DNA of 64,000 nucleotides, from contig OZ253937.1 of NCBI GenBank assembly GCA_965267185.1, forward strand, positions 124,001-188,000, in the 5' to 3' direction. Positions 26,824 through 36,846 of the stretch are shown in pieces. The position numbers and the translations under genes were made by a program. A model generated the notes under the pieces. That model was not told the DNA's origin. It did no database searches and worked only from the letters and a program-made list of their open reading frames with translations. How positions within the stretch are numbered: the first letter of the stretch is position 1; each line of letters starts with the position of its first letter. Origin of the DNA: G965267185 sp965267185 (GTDB taxonomy: Bacteria; Pseudomonadota; Alphaproteobacteria; UBA6615).

Positions 26824-28086
26824 TTACGCACCTGTCTTAAGAAACTGCCAAAGCCGGCGCCAGTAGAGCAGCCGGTCGCCCGGAAAGTTGAGGTCTGCCG
26901 TGACGCGCGGATCCAATATATTAACAAAGAACTCAATAACCGACCACATTCGGCTTCCTATCGAGAGCGACCGGTCCTTCAAACGGGAGGATACGTAGGC
27001 GACCTCTCCGGGGAAGGTGTAGCTGACCCTTGTGCGTTTTTCTGGCAAACCTTCGGCGTCGTTCGGCCTATTGAAGAACGCATCCATCAGAATCCGCGGC
27101 ATGTCGACGTTCGAGTAGAGCGCGACATGGAGGGCGGCCCAAAAGCGCGGATTGATTTCGATGAAGAAAAATCGCTGGCTCGCTTCGTCCCACCGATATT
27201 CGAGCATCGCGACACCCTGCCATTCGAGCATCTCGAGTTTCAGCTCGGCATCGCAAATCATCTCCTGGTGCTGCCAAGTTTCGCGGAGTGTGCAGAAGCC
27301 GCCGGTATGGGGCGATTCGTGCAGACATAAGTTGCCGAAACGCGACAGGACAACTCCATCCCACACCACGAAACTAGCTCCCGCTCCCTTGCCGGGCACA
27401 AAGCCCTGAACAAGAACGGAGGGGTATGTTTCGAGCAGGTTGGACACGGTTGCGAGCGCGTCGGCGCCGCTGTCGCATCGCTTCACGACGGCCCCAAGTC
27501 GACGGACGGTGCCGTCCGCCAGCGTGACCGTGCAGCCGTCAGTCTTGGCGAATACGGGCATTCCCAACGCTTCGAAATCGGCCGCCGACGGCAGCGGCCG
27601 GTCGGCATAGAGAGTTAGCGCTGGCGGCAGATTAAGGTTTGCGCCCCTTGCGTGTGCTTCGGCGGAGCTGAGGATTTCTTGAACCGCCACCTTGCTATAG
27701 GCGCGTTCGACCACTTCGCGATTGCGGTGCAGCGGGAACAGGTGGGCGTAAGTCTCATAGTCATTGCCGGTGCCGTCCAGTATTCCGCCGCCAGGAACGA
27801 TCGCCTCAATGTCGTGATCCCGAATGTAGTTGTTCAGCCATGCGCTGTACTGCGGGCCCGAGGCCTGGGGTACGACAACGCTCTGCGTTGTATATTTCGA
27901 GCGCAGACCGAGCGCGTTCTTGTTTTCCGAAGCTGCGTGAACGCGATAACCGGCGCGGCCCAGGGAACGGATCACGCCGATGGTTCCGATCGCATCTGCG
28001 CCCGGAACGAGAATATTGTGCTGGTTTCGCCAATTATCAGGCATGGCGCCACCGCAACCGCGGGATTGCGCCGCGTGATCGCACAC
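26824..28086 (-). CDS. ATP-grasp ligase, carbamoyl-phosphate-synthase-like
   Basis: A 420-residue single ATP-grasp protein. The N-terminal Rossmann part reads NILVPGADAIGTIGVIRSLG, and the ATP/metal site includes LEWQGVAMLEYRWD and IEINPRFWAAL. These two segments closely match the ATP-grasp half of the fusion at 11971-13791 (EWQGVALVEYRYD, MEINGRYWGS), so the two are paralogues, but this one lacks the phosphatase domain. Such enzymes join a carboxylate to an amine through an acyl phosphate. Start may be GTG at 28086, which has GAGG upstream, or ATG at 28044. Substrate unknown. Confidence 0.8.
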   Translation of the reverse strand: MCDHAAQSRGCGGAMPDNWRNQHNILVPGADAIGTIGVIRSLGRAGYRVHAASENKNALGLRSKYTTQSVVVPQASGPQYSAWLNNYIRDHDIEAIVPGGGILDGTGNDYETYAHLFPLHRNREVVERAYSKVAVQEILSSAEAHARGANLNLPPALTLYADRPLPSAADFEALGMPVFAKTDGCTVTLADGTVRRLGAVVKRCDSGADALATVSNLLETYPSVLVQGFVPGKGAGASFVVWDGVVLSRFGNLCLHESPHTGGFCTLRETWQHQEMICDAELKLEMLEWQGVAMLEYRWDEASQRFFFIEINPRFWAALHVALYSNVDMPRILMDAFFNRPNDAEGLPEKRTRVSYTFPGEVAYVSSRLKDRSLSIGSRMWSVIEFFVNILDPRVTADLNFPGDRLLYWRRLWQFLKTGA

Positions 28087-28181
28087 TCATGATTGCCTCA
28101 TTCACGAAGTTCCATCGCGGTAACCCGATTGGGTCTTAAAGAATCGTCAGTATGAGGACGTTCGCCTCGCCAGATCCAAAT

Positions 28182-28847
28182 TCACGTTGTCAGGTCTTTG
28201 TGCCCCTTGGTCACGCGTCCGGCCCGAACGTATCGATACAGCAAAGATATGCGGGCAAAACCCAGTCTCTCGCACGTGCGCACAGCGGCCTCGTTTGTCG
28301 GGTTAACCGCCGTGTATACGTGTTCCAACCCCATAGTGTTAAACGCATGTTTCAGCGCTTCAGTATAGCAGGCGACGTAAAGGCCCCGCCTTCTTGCCGT
28401 AGGATTCGTGTAGCCATGATAGAGGCTGTTCGAATACGGAAGGAGTGAAACGTCCTGATCCACTTCACCGAAATGAATCATGTCTCTTTGCCTGGTTGCC
28501 CAGATAAAGCTGCCGAGAATATCTCCGTATAGCGCCGAAAAGATATGCCCGCCATTCTTGATGCGCTGATCTGCCGCTCGCAGAAACTGGTCTTTAGGAA
28601 ACCACCGTTCCGTCTGTTGGAAGCGCTCCATGTGGTCCCAGGAATTATGCGCCACTGTTACCGTCAATGGGGCGGGGGCGAAGTCCTCGCGGTCCATCCG
28701 CCAAACGATTAACTCGTCGCTTCGCCAAACCCAGCTGGACACGGGATTTCGGATCAGGAAGTTCTGCAGACGCTTTATTTGCGAGTGGCTCTGTTGCACC
28801 ACTTGGGTTCTGAGGGTCGTTTGGTCATCCCTGTGCGCTGGCGACAT
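28182..28847 (-). CDS. GNAT family N-acetyltransferase
   Basis: A 221-residue protein with a single GNAT domain in its C-terminal half: TNPTARRRGLYVACYTEALK is motif A with the acyl-CoA pyrophosphate loop RRRGLY, followed by VNPTNEAAVRTCERLGF, the motif B region. It likely acetylates an amino sugar or other small amine in the cytoplasm. It is 95 bases upstream of the ATP-grasp gene on the same strand and may form a unit with it and the deacetylase. Acceptor unknown. Confidence 0.82.
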   Translation of the reverse strand: MSPAHRDDQTTLRTQVVQQSHSQIKRLQNFLIRNPVSSWVWRSDELIVWRMDREDFAPAPLTVTVAHNSWDHMERFQQTERWFPKDQFLRAADQRIKNGGHIFSALYGDILGSFIWATRQRDMIHFGEVDQDVSLLPYSNSLYHGYTNPTARRRGLYVACYTEALKHAFNTMGLEHVYTAVNPTNEAAVRTCERLGFARISLLYRYVRAGRVTKGHKDLTT

Positions 28848-29043
28848 AACTACTCAACTAACTATCACGGTGTCATTCGGATCAAACAACCAACGAAAGA
28901 TCGACGGTATCGTTCCCCGTGTTTGTTGTCTGACGGTGTCTTTTATTACGCGATACACCAACGAACTATTGCTCTCGCCCGTTAAGATTTTGCGATGGCA
29001 GTAAATTTTCGGCACTCACGCTAGGGTTTGTTTATGGATTCGG

Positions 29044-30228
29044 CTATCGCTGCACAGTTTCGCCGATGGCGTTTCGGTAGAGCGCGATTTGTTCGCGCAC
29101 AATCGAGTCCCAGTCAAATCGCTCGGCGTGACGCCGCGTTTCCTCGATCGACGGCCGAGCGGCGAAAAGCTCGGTGACGGATTCGGCAATCGCGCCGGCG
29201 GTCCGCTGTGCGCACACTCGTCCGGCGGCGGGCGCCGAAACAGCTTCCAAGGCTCCCGATACCTTGGTTGTGACAACCGGCGTTCCGCACGCCATCGATT
29301 CCAGCAACACGTTGGGCCAACCTTCGCTTTGCGACGCGAGGATCAAGGCGTCGCCGGCGTTGTAGATCTCGCGCATGCGGTCATGAGTGACGCCGGGATG
29401 AAACGTCACCCGGTTCGCTAAGCCCAACTCGGTTACCAAGGACTTCAGCGCGCCATCTTCGGGACCGCTGCCGACGATCAGCAAGTTGTATCCGGGCAGC
29501 TCCAGCAAGCTCCTGATCGCCAGATCGTGGCCTTTGAGGGCGACCAAGTTGCCGACCGAAACGAGTAGCGGCTGTTTGACCCCGAACTCACGCCGGCATT
29601 GTTCCCGGTCCACCGGTTTGAACATGTCGAGGTCGACGCCGTTGCGCAGGACGCGCACCGAACCGCGCTCAATACCCACGTCTCCCATGGCGTCCGCTAG
29701 GCCCTCCGCCACCGCGATCATCGCGGCAGACTTTCGCGCGGCGCCGAGAACAAGCCTGCGCGGCAGGGCGTAGTTGCGCGCAATGACGTTGATGTCGGAA
29801 CCCCGCGCCGTGATCACGACCGGCCGCTGGAACCGCCGGCTGAGCATCGAAGCGGCAACGCCGTCGGGGTAGAAATAATGGGCGTCGATCAAATCGAAAT
29901 CGAAACCCTCGGATCGCATTCTCGCTAACACGGGCGCGGCCCAGCGGTATAGCAAGTAAGGGGCGAGGGTCATGCCGATCTTCGGTATGGTCGGAAAGCG
30001 CGGATGTAAAATCTCGATGCCGAACCGTTCTTCCTGAGCGGGAACTTTCGCGTAGGTCGCGTATTGTCCAAATGCCGGGTTTTTCGACGGAAACCATGGA
30101 ACCGGCGCCACCACTTTGAGGTTGATACCGGGTTCTGCGGCGATCCGGCGTAGCCGATTCTCCACGAAAATACCGTGTCTGACTTGCTCGATGTTGGGGT
30201 AGAGCGTGGTGAACGACAGTATCTTCAT
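29044..30228 (-). CDS. Glycosyltransferase family 4
   Basis: A 394-residue GT-B enzyme starting MKILSFTTLYPNIEQVRHG. The acceptor domain has DLIDAHYFYPDG and TARGSDINV, and the donor domain VLRNGVDLDMFKP and ASQSEGWPNVLLESMACGTP, the EX7E donor motif of GT4. This opening is common for glycosyltransferases of exosortase A loci. It likely adds a sugar to the lipid-linked repeat. It lies 104 bases downstream of another GT4 gene on the same strand and is probably in the same transcript. Sugar specificity unknown. Confidence 0.88.
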   Translation of the reverse strand: MKILSFTTLYPNIEQVRHGIFVENRLRRIAAEPGINLKVVAPVPWFPSKNPAFGQYATYAKVPAQEERFGIEILHPRFPTIPKIGMTLAPYLLYRWAAPVLARMRSEGFDFDLIDAHYFYPDGVAASMLSRRFQRPVVITARGSDINVIARNYALPRRLVLGAARKSAAMIAVAEGLADAMGDVGIERGSVRVLRNGVDLDMFKPVDREQCRREFGVKQPLLVSVGNLVALKGHDLAIRSLLELPGYNLLIVGSGPEDGALKSLVTELGLANRVTFHPGVTHDRMREIYNAGDALILASQSEGWPNVLLESMACGTPVVTTKVSGALEAVSAPAAGRVCAQRTAGAIAESVTELFAARPSIEETRRHAERFDWDSIVREQIALYRNAIGETVQR

Positions 30229-30332
30229 CGAACTCGGAGGTACGAATTTATGCCGGGCTGCGGTGGCTGGCCGCCGGTGGCTTTCGGCGTATGACCTAAC
30301 AACACCGGTGCGGTTTAGCGAATACTCAGCCG

Positions 30333-31520
30333 TTAGGCTGCAAAAATCTGCTCATAAGCTTCGACCATTTGGTCGAAGTCATAGTGCGATCGCACGTGAG
30401 CCTGGTTGCGCGAGCCAAGATCGCCGCGCAACGTGGCGTCTGATAGGAGCTCGTCCAAGGCGGCTGAAAGCTTGCCGGGGCTGTCTTTCGCGACGACGAG
30501 GCGGCGGTTCTCCGGCGAGATAATATGCGCGACATCGCCGACATCGGTAGCCGCAATCGGCAGACCCGCCGCCATTGCCTGCAAAACGCTGTTGGGCATT
30601 TGCTCGGTATCGGAAGACAGCGCGAAGATATCGAAGTCCGCCAAAATACGTTCGACCTGATCGACGAAGCCGGTGAAATGAAGCCGTTCGGCGATACCGA
30701 GCTCGCGTCCCAACGCCTCGAGCTGTAGCCGCTCCGGGCCGTCTCCAGCGATCACAAGTCGGGCGCTTTGTGCGCCTTCGGCCGCTGCAAATGCGCGCAA
30801 CAGGCGGCCAAGATTTTTCTCCGCGCGCAGTGGCGCAACCGTTCCCACGACCAGTTCGCCGGAGCCCCAGGACGCGGGCAGCAACCCGCTCGGCCCCGCT
30901 GCCGCGGCAAACCGGGCGCAGTCCACGCCGTTGGGCACATACATCAGTTTGCGATCAGAAATTCGCCAGATCTGTGACGCGATCTCGACCAAGGTCTGAG
31001 AAGGGACGACCAGCCGGTGCGCGCGTGCCAACGCGACGCGCCGGAAAAGTACTCGCCGCGTTATCTGCTGTTCTGCCTCTTCCGGGCCGAACCCGCTTTC
31101 GAAGTGGACATGACGGCAGAGCGGGAACAGGCTGTTCGCTAACCCCCATTCCACCGCCCCCCAGTTGTACGTGAGCAGGAGGTCGGGTTGGAGCGTTCGC
31201 AGTTCCTGCCGCACCTGCCGCAATGTATTGAGCAGGCTGTAGCGGGACGTTTCGATAGGGCGGAAGGAAACATCGAGGGCGGGGTCCACCCGCGACCGGC
31301 TATCGAAGCAGCTATCGGTTGCGATGATCGTATGACGGTAACGCGAACCCAAGCGGTTTAGCACCGTTGCGATACGGATCGGCACTCCGCCGATACCGAA
31401 TGAGGGAAACACGTGGACGAGGTGCCGGCGTCCCTCGGTTGCCTCTCTCGCTGCTCCCAAGCTGTCCTGCGCGGTGGTGTATGTCTGACGGTTTTCGGAC
31501 AGCGAACCGGTCTCACTCAT
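30333..31520 (-). CDS. Glycosyltransferase family 4
   Basis: A 395-residue GT4 enzyme when started at the ATG at 31520; the open frame runs on to 31667 but that would overlap the upstream priming-transferase gene by 88 bases, and the extra residues look non-homologous. The N-terminus has HVFPSFGIGGVPIRIATVL, and the donor domain YVPNGVDCARF, VGTVAPLRAEKN and LSSDTEQMPNSVLQAMAAGL, the EX7E-type region. With this start there are 59 bases between the genes. It probably adds an early sugar after the priming step, given its position, though order in synthesis is inference. Confidence 0.87.
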   Translation of the reverse strand: MSETGSLSENRQTYTTAQDSLGAAREATEGRRHLVHVFPSFGIGGVPIRIATVLNRLGSRYRHTIIATDSCFDSRSRVDPALDVSFRPIETSRYSLLNTLRQVRQELRTLQPDLLLTYNWGAVEWGLANSLFPLCRHVHFESGFGPEEAEQQITRRVLFRRVALARAHRLVVPSQTLVEIASQIWRISDRKLMYVPNGVDCARFAAAAGPSGLLPASWGSGELVVGTVAPLRAEKNLGRLLRAFAAAEGAQSARLVIAGDGPERLQLEALGRELGIAERLHFTGFVDQVERILADFDIFALSSDTEQMPNSVLQAMAAGLPIAATDVGDVAHIISPENRRLVVAKDSPGKLSAALDELLSDATLRGDLGSRNQAHVRSHYDFDQMVEAYEQIFAA

Positions 31521-31579
31521 TCGCAACCCCAAGCCTATCGCGGGCGCTCCCGGGTAGCGGCTACCCGAAAACGGTCCGG

Positions 31580-33034
31580 TTAGGGTCGCTCCGTCGGAGC
31601 CGAGATGCCACCTTCCGCATGATGAGCAGCGCTTTTCGTTTCCGACGCCGTCATGCTCGCGGGCCATAACACGACACGGATGGTTTGCAGGACCACAATC
31701 AAGTCGAGCATCAGCCCGTAGTTCTTAATGTAGTAAAGGTCGTACTCCAGCTTCTCGCGAGCATCCTCGGTGGAGGCTGCATACGGGTAGTTAAGCTGGG
31801 CCCAGCCGGTGATACCGGGTTTGACCTGGAAGCGCTGGTTGTAGAACGGAATTTCCTGCGCCAACTGATCGACGAAGAAGGGGCGCTCGGGGCGGGGGCC
31901 GACGAATTTCATGTCGCCGCGCAGGACGTTGAAAATCTGGGGCAGTTCGTCGATCCGCGTTTTGCGAATGAAGGCGCCGACCGAGGTTACCCGTGGATCT
32001 TGTTCGCTCGACCACTGAGGTATGCCGTTCGCTTCGGCGTCGGTGCGCATGCTGCGGAACTTGATCAGCTTGATGTGCCGTCCCCGCAGACCGACGCGCG
32101 TTTGGATATAAAAGATCGGTCCGGGGCTATCCAACTTGATGGCGATTGCTGTGCCGATCATCAGCGGCAGCAAGAAAATCAGCGCGACGACGCTCAGAAC
32201 GATGTCGAAGGTGCGCATCACAAAGTGATGGAAGCGGCTGCCCGGCAATCCGCCGGCGATCAGTATCCAGTTTTCGGCTAAGGCATCGAGATCGGTCCGT
32301 TTGGTCTCGCGCTCCCAGAAGGAAGAATAATCGACCACCGGCACGCCGCGGAAACCGCACTCCACGAGTTGTTCCATCGGAATATCCATCCGCTGGCCTT
32401 CGGTGGCAACGACGATTTCATCGGCCCGCGTGCGCTCGACCAGCTCGATCAGAGACTGCGAGTTGGAGAGAATGTTGGGCTCCAGGGTCGACAACCGCCC
32501 ATCCGACGTCTCCACGTAACCCGCCGTGGTGAAGCCATAGGCTTCCTTGCGGGTTTCCAGGTCGCGGATGCGGGCGGCGAGCCGGCCGGTGCCGATGACC
32601 AAAACGCGCCGCTTGAGCAGGTCCAGGTTGACCGACCGCAGGAACACGAAGTGGGTCAGGCCGATAACGAACAGGGCGACAACCAGAGCATTGGCGATAA
32701 TTGCGCGCCAGGTCGAGAATTCCGGAATGGTGTAAAAAATCGCTGCGAGAACGGCAAATCCGCCGAAGAAAGCGAAAGAAAGGCGGACGACGATACGCGC
32801 CGAACTCGAGGTCAGCAGGCCCTCGTAAAGGCCCATGGAGAACATCGCTGTAATGAGAATGACCGCGAAAATCACTGCCTGCTGAAAATATATCTGCAGG
32901 AGTGTGATGTCTTGCGGATATTCAACCCAGCTGAGTATAACGCCAAGATAAAAACAACAAATAAGCAAGAAAAATTCAATTCCTGCAAGAACTAAGAATG
33001 GTCTGGCGATAGATCTCTCAAGTACCCGTAACAT
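31580..33034 (-). CDS. Priming polyprenyl-phosphate glycosylphosphotransferase, XrtA-associated (TIGR03013-like)
   Basis: A 484-residue membrane protein of the bacterial sugar transferase family. Four or so hydrophobic segments in the first 130 residues are followed by a Rossmann-like domain ([14 protein letters not shown]) and then the catalytic C-terminal domain with [29 protein letters not shown] and [11 protein letters not shown]. It transfers a sugar-1-phosphate to undecaprenyl phosphate, the first step in assembly. The layout matches the TIGR03013 family of XrtA loci. Its start codon ATG at 33034 is preceded by AGGGAG. A terminator at 33176-33202 ends the operon upstream, so this gene needs its own promoter in the AT-rich gap. 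Confidence 0.9.
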   Translation of the reverse strand: MLRVLERSIARPFLVLAGIEFFLLICCFYLGVILSWVEYPQDITLLQIYFQQAVIFAVILITAMFSMGLYEGLLTSSSARIVVRLSFAFFGGFAVLAAIFYTIPEFSTWRAIIANALVVALFVIGLTHFVFLRSVNLDLLKRRVLVIGTGRLAARIRDLETRKEAYGFTTAGYVETSDGRLSTLEPNILSNSQSLIELVERTRADEIVVATEGQRMDIPMEQLVECGFRGVPVVDYSSFWERETKRTDLDALAENWILIAGGLPGSRFHHFVMRTFDIVLSVVALIFLLPLMIGTAIAIKLDSPGPIFYIQTRVGLRGRHIKLIKFRSMRTDAEANGIPQWSSEQDPRVTSVGAFIRKTRIDELPQIFNVLRGDMKFVGPRPERPFFVDQLAQEIPFYNQRFQVKPGITGWAQLNYPYAASTEDAREKLEYDLYYIKNYGLMLDLIVVLQTIRVVLWPASMTASETKSAAHHAEGGISAPTERP

Positions 33035-33175
33035 CCCTAAATCTCCCTGACCTCTTTCCCTGCATTAATTCTTGTATTAATTCTTTTTTAAATATGTTTG
33101 ATCTTATAGCATATATTCATCTCTTATTTACGAAAAAATTAGAGCGAATTTGAATAAAATCCAAGATAAATCGGC

Positions 33176-33202
33176 AAAAAAAAGCGAGCATTTTCAATGC
33201 TC
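33176..33202 (-). terminator. Intrinsic terminator after the xrtA-amidotransferase operon
   Basis: On the minus strand a 7-bp stem (GAGCATT/AATGCTC, 3-base loop; arms 33186-33192 and 33196-33202) is followed by GC and eight T residues (33176-33183 read as A on the plus strand). AAGC/GCTT can extend the stem with a bulge. It lies about 40 bases after the amidotransferase stop, exactly where the operon should end. Confidence 0.85.
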
Positions 33203-33242
33203 TGACGCTTCTTATTGTTACAGTTTGCTTACGAACGCCCTA

Positions 33243-35195
33243 TCAAGCCAGGACGGTTGCTTTGGGTTTGCTGGCCGATGAGGGGGTGGCGGGTACTGCG
33301 GGGACCGTATGCACCCGGCGAAGGAATGATTCAAACATAACAAGCGCCCATAAGGCCGCGCTATGGTCGCGCCGGCCCGATTGATGTTCGTCGACCAGTT
33401 TGGCGATAACGGCCATATCGAAAATGCCGGTGTCCACCAACGCTTGGCTCTTCAAGATAGACGCCAATTGGTCGCGTAAGGGCCCTCTAAACCACGCTGC
33501 CAGCGGAACTGCAAATCCCATTTTGTCGCGGTACAGAACGTCGCGCGGAACGAACCGCTCCAGCGCCTTCTTGAAGATGTATTTCCCTTCTCGTCCACGC
33601 AGTTTCAAGCTTGCGGGTACCTTGTTCGCCCATTCGAGGAATAGGTGGTCCAGAATCGGAACCCTGACCTCGAGCGAATTCGCCATGCTGGCGCGGTCGA
33701 CTTTGGTGAGGATGTCGCCGGGCAGGTAGGTCTTGAAGTCGGCGTACTGGACCTTCTCCAAAGGGTGCTGGGTCGGCGCCCGCTCCATATGTTCGCGCAA
33801 CACGTTCACGGCCTCGTAGCCATCGAGGCGCTGGCGCATGGCGTCGGAATAGAGCGTTTGGCGAAGCCCATCGGGCAAGATCGAGACGCTATGGAAATAG
33901 GCTTCGACGGAATCGCGGGCCAGGCTTTGCAGCGTCGACTTGGCGCGTAATGGCCGCGGCGCCCAGTCTAGTTTCGGATAGAGCGCTCCCGCCGGGCCGA
34001 AGATGAAGCGCCGGATAAACGCCGGTATGCGGCTGCGGATGCCCTCTTCATACATGTGCCAGCGGTGGCGGCGGTAGCCGCCAAAAAGCTCGTCGCCGCC
34101 ATCGCCCGAGAGCGCAACCTTCACCTGTTCGCGGGCCAGCGCGCACACCCGGTAGGTCGGCATGGCCGAGCTGTCGGCAAACGGTTCGTCGTACATATCG
34201 GTCAACCGGTCGATCAGCTCGAAACTGTCGGCGTCAACCTGGCGGGCCCGGTGGTTGGTTTTGCAGTGGGCTGCAACCTGTTCGGCGTAGCGTGACTCGT
34301 CGAAGCGCGCCTGTTGGAAACCGATGGAGCAGGTATCGACCGGCCGGTCCGAGATATCGGCCATCATGGCGACGACGCCGCTCGAATCGACACCGCCCGA
34401 GAGGAACGCGCCCAACGGCACGTCGGCGATCATGCGGGCCTCGACAGCCTCGCGCAGTTTTGTGGCCAGCGCCTCGCAGGTTTCGTCTTCGTCCGGCTCG
34501 CTGCCGCCGCCAAATTTCAGGTCCCAGTATGCCCGGGCTGGCTGCGCCGTGGCGCCGCGCTCGAACGAGATAACATGACCCGGCGGCAGTTTGTGAATGT
34601 CCTCGTAAATCGTTTTGGGGTCGGGCACGTAGCCATAAGCGAAATAATCTTCGATGGCGCGAACATCCAACTCCCGCGGAACCTCGGGGTGCAGCAGCAG
34701 CGCCTTTAACTCGGAGCCGAAAACCACGAGTCCGTTTTCGAGCACGGTGTAATAAAGCGGCTTAATGCCCAGCCGGTCACGGGCAAGAAACAGGGTCGAG
34801 CGTGCTTCGTCCCAGATGGCGAAGGCGAACATGCCGCGGAACCGTTCGACGCAGGCCTCGCCCCATTCTTCCCAGGCGTGGACGATGACTTCGGTGTCGC
34901 AGCGCGTGCGGAACTGATGACCCGCTGCTTCTAGTTCCTGTGCGAGCTCCTGAAAATTGTAAATCTCACCATTGTAGACGGTAACGACCGCCTCATCCTC
35001 ATTGTAGCAGGGCTGGTGGCCGCCACTGAGATCGATGATAGAAAGGCGCCGGTGGCCGAGGCCCACGCCATCGGCGAGGTGCAGGCCCGACGCGTCGGGA
35101 CCGCGATGCACCATGGAATCGGTCATGCGCGCCAGCAGCGCGCGCTCGATCGGCTGGCGGCCTTTTGTGTCGACGATGCCGGCTATTCCGCACAC
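33243..35195 (-). CDS. Asparagine synthase-like amidotransferase, exosortase A-associated (TIGR03108-like)
   Basis: A 650-residue class II amidotransferase. The open frame extends to 35213, but the glutaminase needs an N-terminal Cys, and GTG at 35195 is followed directly by TGC, giving fMet-Cys-Gly-Ile-Ala-Gly. AGGGG lies 8 bases upstream, supporting GTG as the start. Other motifs are HRGPDASG, YNGEIYNF, the PP-loop SGGVDSSG and SGDGGDELFGGY. The start lies inside the xrtA stop region, overlapping by 13 bases. Its invariant place beside xrtA marks it as exosortase A amidotransferase 1; it probably amidates a sugar carboxyl in the EPS, substrate unproven. Confidence 0.92.
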   Translation of the reverse strand: MCGIAGIVDTKGRQPIERALLARMTDSMVHRGPDASGLHLADGVGLGHRRLSIIDLSGGHQPCYNEDEAVVTVYNGEIYNFQELAQELEAAGHQFRTRCDTEVIVHAWEEWGEACVERFRGMFAFAIWDEARSTLFLARDRLGIKPLYYTVLENGLVVFGSELKALLLHPEVPRELDVRAIEDYFAYGYVPDPKTIYEDIHKLPPGHVISFERGATAQPARAYWDLKFGGGSEPDEDETCEALATKLREAVEARMIADVPLGAFLSGGVDSSGVVAMMADISDRPVDTCSIGFQQARFDESRYAEQVAAHCKTNHRARQVDADSFELIDRLTDMYDEPFADSSAMPTYRVCALAREQVKVALSGDGGDELFGGYRRHRWHMYEEGIRSRIPAFIRRFIFGPAGALYPKLDWAPRPLRAKSTLQSLARDSVEAYFHSVSILPDGLRQTLYSDAMRQRLDGYEAVNVLREHMERAPTQHPLEKVQYADFKTYLPGDILTKVDRASMANSLEVRVPILDHLFLEWANKVPASLKLRGREGKYIFKKALERFVPRDVLYRDKMGFAVPLAAWFRGPLRDQLASILKSQALVDTGIFDMAVIAKLVDEHQSGRRDHSAALWALVMFESFLRRVHTVPAVPATPSSASKPKATVLA

Positions 35196-36841
35196 GGTTG
35201 CGACCCCTGACAAACTTCGGATTTGACGACGGCGGTCGCGTTTTCGGGCTTCGGCAGCAACGTGGCGTGTTCGAGCATGCGCTTGAGTGACGACGTTTCC
35301 GCAAGAAATTCCTGCATGGTCTTCATCGCCTCGGCCGGCCGGTCGCGATAGTTGGTTGCCACCGCGACCACGGCGGCAGACCGGGAGCCTCCCAGGATTT
35401 TCGACTTGATCTCATAGAGTTTCGCGAGTTGCGGGCTGGCGGTGAACTTACCATCGACCCAATACCAATATATGACAACGCGCGGCTGCTCCGACTGACT
35501 CAGCAGGCCGCGGCTAATATAGGCGCGGCCGACGTCACGCTCCTCGCCTTCCACCAGCGCGGTCGCGCGATCTTCAGTCGCTGTTTTCCGCCAAATATCG
35601 CCATCATCGAAGCGGTTTTGCCATCCGATGACCTCGGTATCCTGGCGTTGATCGGCGTAGAACGCTGTGTAGACGTCGACCTCCTGATTGCCGTTGGCAT
35701 ACGCCCAAGTTCGCTCGTCGATGGCGCCGAAGAACCTCGGTTGCCACCCCGACCTGACTTCCGGCAGACGTGTCCAACCGGCTCCCACCGAGGGGGCTTC
35801 CAGGTTGACCTCAGTGATCTGCGATGTCGCGTTGGCGATCGATGAGGCGTAGGCAACCGTAGCACCGACAGCCAAGACCGAACTCAGCGCGGCGGTGGCG
35901 AAGGCCGTGCGCGCCGGTGCTTGCGTCGAGCCGGTCGGTGCCGGCGGCTCGGTCGGCCCGGATTGGTCATCCTGCTTGGTCTCGCGGAACGTGTAGCCTA
36001 CCGCCAGCAGGAGGATGATGACGAAGCTCAGGAAAATCAGGCCGAAGGTGAGATGGTCGGCGCCGACCGCAAGCTCAAAACCGCTCAGATGGGCGATCAT
36101 CACAAGCCCGTAGGCGCGGAAGCCGTTGGCGATAATTGGCACCGCTACGGATAAGAACAGGAACAGCACGCGACGCCAGGTCTGCTGATAGAACTGCCGG
36201 GCGACCAACGTGCCGAGCGTGACCGAGGTGATGAGGAACCGCGCGCCCGCGCAGGCGGCCGCAACTTCGAACGCGCCGCCGGGGATCTGAATAAACAGCC
36301 CGTCCAAAAAGACCGGGATGCCGGTTATCTGGAGCGCCTTCACCGTAAATATCGCCGTGAAGTCTTGTAGGGGCGGGATGAGGAATCCGCCCATCGGCAC
36401 GGCAAAAATTAAGAAGAACATCGGGAACAGGATGGCGCGGAAAACCCGCCAGCCGACGATAGCGAGCACGAAAGACTGCAATACGCCGATAAAGGCGACC
36501 TGTTCGATGAACAGAACTGCCGAAACATCGCCGAGTAGCCAGCCGATCGAAGCGAGAACCACGCCGGCGACGCCCCAATATGTGGGCTGCGGCGTGAGCA
36601 GCGCCAGTTTGTGACGCGCTCGCCAGATTAAATAGAGGCTGATCGGGACAATGAAAAACCCGTGATTGAAGGCGTCGTTGGTCCACCAGGTGTTAACGAT
36701 CACGTAGCCGGTGTTGCCGAACAGAGCCAATATCGCGACCACTCCGATGCCCAGCGCGATCAACGCCGCTTTCCAACTAAGGAACGCGTCGCCGCCGGCA
36801 TCGGCCGAGAAAGGCTGGCTCTCGGTGTGCAGTGTTGACAT
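35183..36841 (-). CDS. xrtA: Exosortase A with C-terminal EpsI-like domain
   Basis: A 552-residue membrane protein. The first 280 residues are the multi-pass exosortase domain with the catalytic Cys197 and Arg201 in AAACAGARF, Arg242 in IANGFRAYG and His263 in GADHLTFG. After a Pro/Thr linker with one further membrane helix (about 310-330), residues 340-520 form an EpsI-like periplasmic domain. This domain pair is the normal exosortase A form. It cleaves PEP-CTERM tails in the inner membrane and hands the proteins to the surface, possibly to a polysaccharide. It is co-translated with the amidotransferase gene (13-base overlap) and lies 5 bases after the FemAB gene. One substrate gene is present at 57290-58246. 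Confidence 0.95.
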   Translation of the reverse strand: MSTLHTESQPFSADAGGDAFLSWKAALIALGIGVVAILALFGNTGYVIVNTWWTNDAFNHGFFIVPISLYLIWRARHKLALLTPQPTYWGVAGVVLASIGWLLGDVSAVLFIEQVAFIGVLQSFVLAIVGWRVFRAILFPMFFLIFAVPMGGFLIPPLQDFTAIFTVKALQITGIPVFLDGLFIQIPGGAFEVAAACAGARFLITSVTLGTLVARQFYQQTWRRVLFLFLSVAVPIIANGFRAYGLVMIAHLSGFELAVGADHLTFGLIFLSFVIILLLAVGYTFRETKQDDQSGPTEPPAPTGSTQAPARTAFATAALSSVLAVGATVAYASSIANATSQITEVNLEAPSVGAGWTRLPEVRSGWQPRFFGAIDERTWAYANGNQEVDVYTAFYADQRQDTEVIGWQNRFDDGDIWRKTATEDRATALVEGEERDVGRAYISRGLLSQSEQPRVVIYWYWVDGKFTASPQLAKLYEIKSKILGGSRSAAVVAVATNYRDRPAEAMKTMQEFLAETSSLKRMLEHATLLPKPENATAVVKSEVCQGSQPCAE

Positions 36842-36846
36842 GACGG

